Shown here one piece after another: positions 8,304 to 14,202 of a stretch of DNA of 23,997 nucleotides (position 1 is the first letter of the stretch; every line of letters starts with the position of its first letter). Source of the stretch: Pedobacter sp. (GTDB taxonomy: Bacteria; Bacteroidota; Bacteroidia; Sphingobacteriales; Sphingobacteriaceae). Location of the stretch: NCBI GenBank assembly GCA_028287885.1, contig JAQBOT010000275.1, positions 1 through 23,997 of the forward strand. Direction: 5' to 3'. Both the position numbers and the translations under genes were made by a program. The notes beneath the pieces are model-generated. The model had not been told where the DNA came from and did not search any database. It worked only from the letters and a program-made list of their open reading frames with translations.

Positions 8304-9188
8304 ATGAGAAAATGGCTCAACACTTATTTTGACTTCAATAAAGGAGAGTTCAACGGGCTGCTTGTATTATTCGCAGTAATCATCATTGTTGCCTTGTTAC
8401 CACAAACCTTTAGTTGGTTCAATAGGGAAGAGGACGGTATTGTGGTTCAGGCGGATATAAGAAAACTAGAATGGATGGAACGTGCACAAAAGCGAGCGCG
8501 AACGTTTGCAGGTAAGCCGGGTAAGCGGAAGGTGGAATCTGAGCCATTCGAATTTGATCCGAACAACTTAGATCTTCAAGGCTGGCAAAAGCTGGGTTTA
8601 TCCTTAAAGCAAGGGCAATCTGTAATCAACTATATTAACAAAGGGGGTAAATTCTCTAAGAAAGAGGACCTGAAAAAGATGTATACGATTAATCCGGCGT
8701 TGTATGCGCGTCTGGAGCCATTTATTAAGATTAAGGCCGCAGAGGTGCTGAAGCATATTTCAAGCTACACAAAGCGTCCTCAAAAAAGCTTGATGATATA
8801 CGATGTTAATACAGCAGATACGATCCAATTGGAGGAGATCCGTGGTGTAGGACCAGCCTTCGCCAAACGTATTGCAAATTACAGGGATCGACTTGGTGGC
8901 TTTAACACCTTGGTACAACTGCTTGAGGTTTACGGCTTGGATTCCTCGAAATTTGAGGAAATAAAGGGACAGCTGAAGTTAAGCAGCCTGGAGTTGCGAC
9001 AGATTAACATCAATACTGCGGAATTTGAGGACTTGAAAAATCATCCTTATCTAAAGTATAAGCAGGTAAATGCCATCATTCAGTATAGGAAACAACACGG
9101 AAAATACACTAGTTTTGCTGACTTAAAAAAGGTTGCAAACTTGCCTGCTGAAACGGTCGACAAACTTGCGCCTTATCTTTCCTTTTAG
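8304..9188 (+). CDS. Membrane-anchored helix-hairpin-helix (ComEA-like) protein
   Basis: This 294-residue protein has a single N-terminal membrane segment (about 18-33, LLVLFAVIIIVALLPQ) and a basic, charged linker (50-80). Three helix-hairpin-helix units follow at roughly 88-143, 167-225 and 234-294; the middle one is the most canonical (VNTADTIQLEEIRGVGPAFAKRIANYR) and the last starts with ININTAEFEDL. Such domains bind DNA without sequence specificity; ComEA-type proteins hold incoming DNA in the periplasm during transformation. With an N-in anchor, the domains here would be periplasmic (inference). Most ComEA proteins have one HhH pair, so three units is longer than usual, though long forms occur in Bacteroidota. 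The gene ends 2 bp before apt, so the two are probably translated from one mRNA. Confidence 0.85.
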   Translation: MRKWLNTYFDFNKGEFNGLLVLFAVIIIVALLPQTFSWFNREEDGIVVQADIRKLEWMERAQKRARTFAGKPGKRKVESEPFEFDPNNLDLQGWQKLGLSLKQGQSVINYINKGGKFSKKEDLKKMYTINPALYARLEPFIKIKAAEVLKHISSYTKRPQKSLMIYDVNTADTIQLEEIRGVGPAFAKRIANYRDRLGGFNTLVQLLEVYGLDSSKFEEIKGQLKLSSLELRQININTAEFEDLKNHPYLKYKQVNAIIQYRKQHGKYTSFADLKKVANLPAETVDKLAPYLSF

Positions 9189-9190
9189 AT

Positions 9191-9721
9191 ATGATTGAGT
9201 CTGCAATAAAATTAAGTGTACGGGACGTGGCTGATTTTCCAAAGCTAGGAATCGTTTTCAAAGACATTACCCCAATATTAAAAGATGCTGAGCTATGTGC
9301 AGAAATCACCAAAGCGCTTGCCGAACAGTTAGCCGGTATTCATATCGATGTAGTTGCAGGTATTGAGAGCAGGGGCTTTCTCTTTGGGATGCTCTTGGCT
9401 CAGGCGCTAAAAGTACCATTTGTGCCAATCCGTAAAGCAGGTAAACTTCCCTCTAAGACCATTCAGCAAAAGTATGAACTTGAATACGGAAACTCGACGT
9501 TGGAGTTGCATGAAGATGCCTTGTTAGCTGGTCAAAAAATATTGATCCACGACGATCTGCTGGCAACCGGTGGAACGGTAATCGCTGCCTCGAAACTGGT
9601 TCTTCAGTTGGATGCAGAAGTTGTCGCTTTTTCATTTATCATCGGTCTTGACTTCTTACACGGGAAAGAGCGACTAAAGCCGTTTAGCTCAAATACGTTT
9701 ACACTGGCTTCCTACCAGTAA
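9191..9721 (+). CDS. apt: Adenine phosphoribosyltransferase
   Basis: This enzyme converts adenine and PRPP to AMP and pyrophosphate in cytoplasmic purine salvage. The 176-residue length is normal for the family. Visible motifs are DFPKLGIVFKDITPIL near the N-terminus, VAGIESRGFLFG (about 56-66) and the PRPP-binding loop ILIHDDLLATGGT (117-129) with its acidic pair Asp121-Asp122. The ATG lies 2 bp after the stop of the helix-hairpin-helix gene, which implies translational coupling. No hairpin terminator follows, only T-rich sequence. Confidence 0.97.
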   Translation: MIESAIKLSVRDVADFPKLGIVFKDITPILKDAELCAEITKALAEQLAGIHIDVVAGIESRGFLFGMLLAQALKVPFVPIRKAGKLPSKTIQQKYELEYGNSTLELHEDALLAGQKILIHDDLLATGGTVIAASKLVLQLDAEVVAFSFIIGLDFLHGKERLKPFSSNTFTLASYQ

Positions 9722-9826
9722 TAGGAGTAAGATTTTTTTTGAGTTTTTTTCAATTGGTTTGTGTGTTTGATTTCAAGTCAATAGATAAAATGAACTAAAA
9801 ACCATTTCATTCTGTTATAAAGCAAA

Positions 9827-9881
9827 TATTTGGTTGTCTGTACAAGTAATAAAAATTATTATCATTGTGCCCAACCAAATA
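9827..9881 (+). repeat. Concentric inverted repeat before the acyl-CoA dehydrogenase gene
   Basis: The outer arms TATTTGGTTG (9827-9836) and CAACCAAATA (9872-9881) are perfect reverse complements. The inner arms TAATAA (9847-9852) and TTATTA (9856-9861) share the same centre, 9854. As RNA, GUACAA (9840-9845) can pair with UUGUGC (9865-9870), giving one long hairpin with small internal loops. It ends 7 nt before the ATG at 9889. No T run follows, so it is not a normal terminator. It could be a large operator or a 5' leader structure. Confidence 0.6.
9860..9867 (+). promoter_or_regulatory. Weak -7-like element for the acyl-CoA dehydrogenase gene
   Basis: TATCATTG has one mismatch to TAnnTTTG and lies 21 nt before the ATG at 9889. 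A TTG at 9834-9836 is 23 bp upstream, somewhat far. It sits inside the concentric inverted repeat, so a protein bound there could block it. Confidence 0.3.
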
Positions 9882-9888
9882 AAAAACG

Positions 9889-11061
9889 ATGCATACAACG
9901 ATGGACGAAGCAATAGGCTTTAACTTTTCAGTATCCGAGAACCAGCAGATGGTACGCGGAATGGTGAAGGATTTTGCAGAGAAGAACATCCGCCCACATG
10001 TAATGGAATGGGACGAAGCACAAATCTTTCCGGTTGAAGTTTTCAAAAAACTTGGCGACCTGGGATTGATGGGCGTGCTTGTTCCAGAATCATATGGAGG
10101 ATCTGGATTCGGGTATCAGGAGTATGTAGATGTTATTGTTGAAGTTGCTAAAGTGTGTGGTTCCATTGGCTTATCTGTTGCTGCACACAACTCTTTGTGT
10201 ACAGGTCATATTCTGGCATTCGGGAGCGAAGAGCAGAAGCTAAAATGGTTACCTAAACTTGCCACAGCCGAATGGTTAGGTGCATGGGGCTTGACAGAAG
10301 CGAATACCGGTTCTGATGCACTTAGAATGGCAACCACAGCTGTTCTTGATGGCGACCACTATGTGCTTAATGGTTCAAAGAACTGGATAACGCATGGAAA
10401 AAGCGGTGATGTAGCCGTGGTAATGATTCGGACTGGTGAAATTGGAGACTCAAAAGGCATTTCGGCCATTGTTGTAGAACGGGGTACACCTGGCTTTACC
10501 GCAGGGAAGAAAGAAAATAAACTCGGAATGCGGGCCTCTGAAACAACTGAGATGGTGTTTGACAACTGCCGTGTACCAAAAGAAAATCTTTTGGGTACCG
10601 TAGGTGAGGGTTTCAAACAGGCAATGAAAGTATTGGACGGCGGACGGATCTCTATTGCAGCCTTGTCTTTGGGTATTGCCAAAGGTGCTTATGAGGCTGC
10701 CTTGGCCTATGCAAAGGAAAGGCAGCAGTTTGGGCAACCGATTGCGAGTTTCCAGGGCATTAGCTTTAAGCTTGCTGATATGGCTACTGAGATCGAAGCA
10801 GCTGAGCTCTTGATAAGACAAGCGGCAGACATGAAGAATAAGGGTTTAAAAATGACGAAAGAATCCGCCATGGCGAAATACTTTGCGTCTGAAGTCGCGG
10901 TGAAGGCAAGTACGGAAGCCGTTCAGATCTTTGGTGGATATGGGTATACCAAGGACTTCCCGGTTGAGAAGTTCTACCGCGACAGCAAATTGTGTACAAT
11001 AGGAGAAGGTACTTCAGAAATCCAAAAAATAGTTATTGCAAGAGAGATATTAAATGCTTAA
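9889..11061 (+). CDS. Acyl-CoA dehydrogenase (short/medium-chain type)
   Basis: This FAD enzyme makes the trans-2,3 double bond in acyl-CoA, the first step of beta-oxidation or a step of branched-chain amino-acid breakdown, passing electrons to an electron-transfer flavoprotein. The 390-residue protein has the N-terminal helical domain, the middle-domain signature [12 protein letters not shown] and the C-terminal signature [20 protein letters not shown]. Glu373 in IGEGTSEIQ is at the catalytic base position of short-chain enzymes such as butyryl-CoA dehydrogenase. Chain length cannot be set from sequence alone. ATG 9889 gives [14 protein letters not shown] 9901 is an equally possible start and closer to the usual family N-terminus. 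The gene stands alone between a large dyad and a terminator. Confidence 0.95.
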   Translation: MHTTMDEAIGFNFSVSENQQMVRGMVKDFAEKNIRPHVMEWDEAQIFPVEVFKKLGDLGLMGVLVPESYGGSGFGYQEYVDVIVEVAKVCGSIGLSVAAHNSLCTGHILAFGSEEQKLKWLPKLATAEWLGAWGLTEANTGSDALRMATTAVLDGDHYVLNGSKNWITHGKSGDVAVVMIRTGEIGDSKGISAIVVERGTPGFTAGKKENKLGMRASETTEMVFDNCRVPKENLLGTVGEGFKQAMKVLDGGRISIAALSLGIAKGAYEAALAYAKERQQFGQPIASFQGISFKLADMATEIEAAELLIRQAADMKNKGLKMTKESAMAKYFASEVAVKASTEAVQIFGGYGYTKDFPVEKFYRDSKLCTIGEGTSEIQKIVIAREILNA

Positions 11062-11110
11062 CTTTTAAATTACTACAAATTCGAATATTCTAACCAAATA
11101 TAATTTAACG

Positions 11111-11141
11111 TCCGGTGTTCTCAGAACATCGGATTTTTTTT
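11111..11141 (+). terminator. Rho-independent terminator after the acyl-CoA dehydrogenase gene
   Basis: TCCGGTGTTCT pairs with AGAACATCGGA (one G-U pair) and eight T residues follow directly. It lies 49 bp after the stop codon. Confidence 0.9.
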
Positions 11142-11254
11142 GCTCCAGATTTAAATTGCTACTGGTCGTTTGTTTATCTCTTCCAGGTTGATACTCTCTT
11201 TGTTGTAGTAATGTATGTTTTTTGCCAAATCCTGTAAAAACCTGTTCGTTAAAG

Positions 11255-11262
11255 TAACTTTG
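11255..11262 (+). promoter_or_regulatory. -7-like element 4 nt before the HMBD protein gene
   Basis: TAACTTTG matches TAnnTTTG exactly but ends only 4 nt before the ATG at 11267. Used as a promoter it would give a leaderless or nearly leaderless mRNA. A direct repeat CCTGT-N5-CCTGT (11231-11245) lies upstream. No TTG is at the ideal -33 distance. Confidence 0.4.
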
Positions 11263-11266
11263 AGAT

Positions 11267-11635
11267 ATGAAGAAGTTTTTAATTGTACTCGGTATATTTT
11301 TATTGTTTTATGGTGGCGCGTTTGCAAGTCCTATTTCGCAAGACACTACATCGCACCAGCAGCAAACCACGTTTGTCTGTAGCATGCATCCGGAAGTAAA
11401 AAGCAGTAAAGCAGGTGTATGTCCGAAATGTGGAATGTCCCTGGTAGAGCAGAAGCAAAAAGCCAAGATACCGGCCAGAATGACACCCGGTTATATCAAA
11501 GGTCAGAAAAAAGAGGTGAAGACTTCAGCTACGGTAAAGAAGGTTGAAAGACCGGCAGTGAAAACTAAGAAGACTGGAAAGCGTTTACCTGCGGTAGATT
11601 CAGCCAGGAAAGCTACTCGTACAATTAGACCTTAG
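11267..11635 (+). CDS. Small exported heavy-metal-binding-domain protein
   Basis: A 122-residue protein with a signal peptide (1-20, ending AFA before SPIS) and one heavy-metal-binding domain: VCSMHPEVKSSKAGVCPKCGM at about 37-57, with Cys38, Met40, His41, Cys52, Cys55 and Met57 as likely ligands. The same motif is found at the ends of copper/silver P-type ATPases and CusB-like efflux proteins, where it is thought to bind or hand over metal. Here it stands alone, with no efflux gene nearby. The 62 residues after the domain are Lys/Arg/Thr-rich (about 20 basic against 4 acidic) and look disordered. The likely site is the periplasm. A role as metal chaperone or sink is inference; the metal cannot be told from sequence. 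Confidence 0.82.
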   Translation: MKKFLIVLGIFLLFYGGAFASPISQDTTSHQQQTTFVCSMHPEVKSSKAGVCPKCGMSLVEQKQKAKIPARMTPGYIKGQKKEVKTSATVKKVERPAVKTKKTGKRLPAVDSARKATRTIRP

Positions 11636-11911
11636 TTTGATATAGACAATTGATCATGAATCCCTTGCCGATGATGGCTGCGGCAACAGTTCGCATCAGT
11701 ACTGTTTCGGCAATTTCAAATTGTTTAGGGCTGCATAATTTAAATTATAGCAAGAACTTACCCCAATTTGAGTTGTTAATTTTAGTCTGGGGAGCATGCT
11801 AAGGTAAATGTAATTGGCTTGTTTTAGTACAGGTCTGGATGCTAATAGATATATATCTTATTAATATTCAGAATATTTCAGTAGGTAGTGACTTAAATCC
11901 GATTTAAGTGC
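11636..11911. other. Non-coding gap rich in inverted repeats
   Basis: No convincing gene was seen. The gap holds several short inverted repeats: TTGCCG (11665-11670), which can pair with CGGCAA at 11681-11686 or with CGGCAA at 11708-11713; AACAGT/ACTGTT (11685-11706); CAATTT-C-AAATTG (11711-11723); the 14-bp palindrome ATAATTTAAATTAT (11735-11748); AGATATATATCT (11847-11858); and AATATTC-A-GAATATT (11863-11877). The region is AT-rich, so some of these are expected by chance. It may hold regulatory sites for rpsU or an unrecognised small RNA. Confidence 0.5.
11891..11909. promoter_or_regulatory. 19-bp perfect dyad at the rpsU promoter, candidate operator
   Basis: ACTTAAATC and GATTTAAGT are exact reverse complements around the C at 11900. 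The dyad ends 2 bp before the -7 element TACCTTTG and covers the place of the -33 element, for which no TTG is seen. That position suits a repressor or activator dimer acting on rpsU. Confidence 0.5.
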
Positions 11912-11919
11912 TACCTTTG
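11912..11919 (+). promoter_or_regulatory. -7 element of the rpsU promoter
   Basis: TACCTTTG matches TAnnTTTG exactly. It would start transcription near 11924-11926, leaving a leader of about 30 nt that contains the Shine-Dalgarno sequence. Confidence 0.65.
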
Positions 11920-11938
11920 CAGTCCTAAAAACAACGAG

Positions 11939-11945
11939 AGGAGGT
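11939..11945 (+). promoter_or_regulatory. Strong Shine-Dalgarno sequence of rpsU
   Basis: AGGAGGT matches the anti-Shine-Dalgarno core fully; the upstream GAG adds purines. The spacing to the ATG at 11957 is long (12-13 nt). It is one of only two clear SD sequences noticed in this window, in a phylum that mostly does not use them. Confidence 0.8.
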
Positions 11946-11956
11946 ATTTTAACGTT

Positions 11957-12151
11957 ATGATCATCATTAATATTAAAGACGGCGAATCATTAGATAAAGC
12001 GCTTAAACGTTTCAAAAAGAAGTTTGAAAAAACTGGAGTTTTGAGAGAACTGCGTAGTCGCCAGGCATACGAGAAAAAATCTGTATCTCGTCGTATGTTA
12101 GTTAGACATGCAATTTACAAACAAAACATGCAACTAGAAGGAACGATTTAA
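11957..12151 (+). CDS. rpsU: 30S ribosomal protein bS21
   Basis: This 64-residue basic protein of the small subunit binds near the 3' end of 16S rRNA on the platform. The sequence is typical of the family: IIINIKDGESLDKALKRFKK, then a long basic helix (VLRELRSRQAYEKKSVSRR). In Bacteroidota ribosomes, bS21 together with bS6 and bS18 covers the anti-Shine-Dalgarno sequence, which is why most genes lack SDs (published work in Flavobacterium). This gene does carry a strong SD, which fits autoregulation: ribosomes lacking bS21 have a free anti-SD and favour rpsU translation. It has its own promoter and a strong terminator, so it is expressed apart from the recombinase gene downstream. Confidence 0.97.
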   Translation: MIIINIKDGESLDKALKRFKKKFEKTGVLRELRSRQAYEKKSVSRRMLVRHAIYKQNMQLEGTI

Positions 12152-12172
12152 TTTCCGTATAGTCATCATATT

Positions 12173-12207
12173 TGCGCAGCTGAAACTTTCAGCTGCGCAT
12201 TTTTTTT
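12173..12207 (+). terminator. Rho-independent terminator after rpsU
   Basis: GCGCAGCTGAAA (12174-12185) and TTTCAGCTGCGC (12187-12198) are perfect arms, plus one outer T-A pair. The real loop is probably GAAAC. A run of eight T residues follows. It lies 21 bp after the stop codon. Confidence 0.93.
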
Positions 12208-12263
12208 GCCCAATATTTTTGCAGTATCTATCGAGGTACCCGCATTGTTGCATTTAACATTTG

Positions 12264-12271
12264 TATCTTTA
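12264..12271 (+). promoter_or_regulatory. Putative -7 element for the recombinase-raiA operon
   Basis: TATCTTTA has one mismatch to TAnnTTTG and lies 26 nt before the ATG at 12298. TTG at 12245-12247 is 16 bp upstream, a little close. A promoter is expected here because a strong terminator precedes it. Confidence 0.4.
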
Positions 12272-12297
12272 CTTATGAACGGTTATATTGATTTTTC

Positions 12298-13182
12298 ATG
12301 TTAATTGATCCCTTTTTAAAATACATAGGCCAGGAGAAAAGGTATTCAAAACATACCTTGCTTGCGTATACTACGGATTTGCTGCAGTTTCAGGACTTTA
12401 TGTCTGTCACTTACGAGCTGGATCTGGCTGCGGCTAAGTACATTCATGTTCGCGATTATATTGCACATCTGATGGAAGGGGATGTCGGCGCCAGTTCTAT
12501 TGGCCGGAAGCTCTCTACCCTGCGTAGCTTTTACAAATACCTATGCAGGCAGCAAATCATTGACTCAAGTCCGATGAATCTCATCAAGGCCCCGAAAGCA
12601 CCTAAACGGCTGCCGGTATTTGTTGATGAGCAAAAAATGGATTCGCTTTTGGATTCTGAAGAAATATTTTCGGATAGTTTTGGATCCATGCGGGACCGAC
12701 TGATTATTGAAACGCTATTTGGTACGGGGATCAGGCTTTCTGAACTTATTGGACTGAAGGAAAGCGACATAGACATTTATGCGAACACCCTTAAGGTGCT
12801 TGGAAAGGGGAACAAAGAACGAATTGTTCCGATGACAAAACCCCTTGTCTTGCAGGTTGAAAGCTACCTACTGGAAAAGTCAAAACAAAACTTTCACAAC
12901 AAAGTCGAGACTTTGATCGTTACGGATAAAGGAAATAAACTAAACGCTAATTTCGTTTACACGACAGTTAAACGTTATTTGTCTATGGTTTCCACACAAG
13001 AGAAGCTGAGTCCGCATGTCTTAAGGCATTCTTACGCGACCAGTTTGTTAAACCGGGGAGCAGATTTGAATGCTATAAAGGAGTTGCTGGGCCATGCAAG
13101 TTTGGCCGCAACGCAGGTTTATACGCACAATTCCATTGAAACATTAAAGACTATTTATAAACAAGCCCATCCAAAGGCATAA
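12298..13182 (+). CDS. Tyrosine recombinase, XerC/XerD-like
   Basis: A 294-residue site-specific recombinase of the length and layout of XerC/XerD. It has an N-terminal SAM-like core-binding domain (about 1-88, with YSKHTLLAYTTDLLQF) and a catalytic domain holding the full active-site set: Arg146 (GTGIRLSEL), Lys170 (LGKGNKERIVPM), His240 and Arg243 (HVLRH), His266 (LLGHAS) and nucleophile Tyr275 (VYTHNS). Xer enzymes resolve chromosome dimers at dif. Which Xer paralogue this is cannot be settled from one window, because Bacteroidota often have several. No att site, inverted repeat or phage gene is nearby, and the flanks are core genes, so this is a chromosomal enzyme and not a mobile-element integrase. 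It ends 13 bp before raiA and is probably cotranscribed with it. Confidence 0.9.
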   Translation: MLIDPFLKYIGQEKRYSKHTLLAYTTDLLQFQDFMSVTYELDLAAAKYIHVRDYIAHLMEGDVGASSIGRKLSTLRSFYKYLCRQQIIDSSPMNLIKAPKAPKRLPVFVDEQKMDSLLDSEEIFSDSFGSMRDRLIIETLFGTGIRLSELIGLKESDIDIYANTLKVLGKGNKERIVPMTKPLVLQVESYLLEKSKQNFHNKVETLIVTDKGNKLNANFVYTTVKRYLSMVSTQEKLSPHVLRHSYATSLLNRGADLNAIKELLGHASLAATQVYTHNSIETLKTIYKQAHPKA

Positions 13183-13184
13183 AA

Positions 13185-13191
13185 AAGGAGG
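13185..13191 (+). promoter_or_regulatory. Strong Shine-Dalgarno sequence of raiA
   Basis: AAGGAGG lies 4 nt before the ATG at 13196, in the 13-bp gap after the recombinase stop codon. The spacing is slightly short but workable. The match is full-strength in a genome where the neighbouring genes show none. Confidence 0.8.
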
Positions 13192-13195
13192 AAAA

Positions 13196-13543
13196 ATGAA
13201 AATTACAGTTCAATCGATCCATTTCAGTGCAGATGTTAAATTATTAGAATTTATTGAAAGAAAAGTAGGTAAGCTGGACCAGTATTTTGACCAGATTATC
13301 AGTGGCGAGGTTTACCTCAAGTTAGAAAACGTGGATGACGAAGCGAACAAGATCAGCGAGATTAAACTGGTTGTTCCTGGGGGTACAATGTTTGTGAAAG
13401 AACAATGTAAGACATTTGAAGAAGCGACGGATTTATGTATTGAATCATTGATTAAGCAAATTACAAAGCATAAAGATAAAAGTCGTGCAAAAATATCTGA
13501 TCAAAAAGCGATTTCAATTTCCAATGAAGTTGCTGATTACTAA
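13196..13543 (+). CDS. raiA: Ribosome hibernation factor, HPF/RaiA family (short form)
   Basis: This 115-residue protein has the beta-alpha-beta-beta-beta-alpha fold of HPF/RaiA (MKITVQSIHFSADVKLLEFI, VYLKLENVDD, CIESLIKQITKHKDK). It binds the small subunit between head and platform, where mRNA and tRNA sit, and idles ribosomes in stationary phase or starvation. It lacks the second domain of long HPF, so it would need a partner to form 100S dimers or may only inactivate 70S. It lies in an operon with the Xer-like recombinase (13-bp gap) and ends at a terminator. The strong SD suggests its translation, like that of rpsU, depends on whether the anti-SD is free (inference). Confidence 0.93.
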   Translation: MKITVQSIHFSADVKLLEFIERKVGKLDQYFDQIISGEVYLKLENVDDEANKISEIKLVVPGGTMFVKEQCKTFEEATDLCIESLIKQITKHKDKSRAKISDQKAISISNEVADY

Positions 13544-13573
13544 TACACTAAAATCGAGTACATAGAAAAGGGA

Positions 13574-13605
13574 GCAGGCGAAGCGGTTTTCGCCTGTTTT
13601 TTTTT
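13574..13605 (+). terminator. Rho-independent terminator after raiA
   Basis: CAGGCGAA (13575-13582) pairs with TTCGCCTG (13589-13596) around a six-base loop, with an outer G-U pair. A run of nine T residues follows. Confidence 0.92.
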
Positions 13606-13615
13606 GTAAATAATT

Positions 13616-13645
13616 TTGGTTGCTTGGATTATTCTTGTAGATTTG
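13616..13645 (+). promoter_or_regulatory. Promoter of the tRNA cluster (and probably tuf)
   Basis: TTG at 13616-13618 and TAGATTTG at 13638-13645 are separated by exactly 19 bp, the Bacteroidota sigma-A arrangement. This is the best promoter match in the window. It lies 64 bp before the first tRNA and directly after the raiA terminator. Confidence 0.75.
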
Positions 13646-13709
13646 CATTCCAATTCGGAACAGGGGTTACCCTTAAAGAACTGGGATGTTCTGTGAAAGT
13701 ATTGTATTA

Positions 13710-13782
<73 letters not shown>

Positions 13783-13788
13783 CAATAC

Positions 13789-13874
13789 GGGGGGATACCA
13801 GAGTGGCCAAATGGGACAGACTGTAACTCTGTTGTCGCGAGACTTCGAAGGTTCGAATCCTTCTCCCCCCACCA
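13789..13874 (+). tRNA. tRNA-Tyr (anticodon GTA), CCA encoded
   Basis: GGGGGGA pairs with TCCCCCC. The anticodon stem ACAGA/TCTGT encloses CTGTAAC with anticodon GTA. A long variable arm (TGTCGCGAGACTTC region) marks it as class II, as usual for bacterial tRNA-Tyr. The discriminator is A at 13871 and CCA follows at 13872-13874; the other four tRNAs lack it. The gap from the previous tRNA is 6 bp. Confidence 0.95.
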
Positions 13875-13884
13875 CAATAAAGAA

Positions 13885-13957
13885 GCGGAAGTAGCTCAGT
13901 TGGTAGAGCGATAGCCTTCCAAGCTATAGGTCGCGAGTTCGAACCTCGTCTTCCGCT
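13885..13957 (+). tRNA. tRNA-Gly (anticodon TCC)
   Basis: GCGGAAG pairs with CTTCCGC. The anticodon stem ATAGC/GCTAT encloses CTTCCAA with anticodon TCC, reading GGA. The T loop TTCGAAC is normal. CCA is not encoded. Confidence 0.96.
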
Positions 13958-14000
13958 CTTATGAATTAAAGGTGGGCTGTCGGCAGGGCATATGTTAAAA

Positions 14001-14072
<72 letters not shown>

Positions 14073-14202
14073 CAGGATAAAAAACATAGAGACTTTGTTA
14101 ATCTGTAAGAATACACAGAAGGACAAGGTTTTCTGTATTGAAATTGTATCAAAACAATATAATAAATAAAAAAAAAGTTAACCTACTAATAAGTATAAAA
14201 AC

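Noticed and set aside
9722..9748. T-rich stretch after apt as a terminator
   Set aside because: Only a 5-bp stem (ACTGG/CCAGT, 9703-9719) precedes it, about 12 nt away; this is too weak to call.
10359..10821. Two overlapping minus-strand frames
   Set aside because: Both are shadows of the acyl-CoA dehydrogenase gene and overlap each other in different frames.
12298..13182. Recombinase as the integrase of a mobile element
   Set aside because: It is Xer-sized, flanked by core genes, and no att repeats, terminal inverted repeats or phage/ICE genes are present. The tRNA genes nearby show no duplicated 3' ends.
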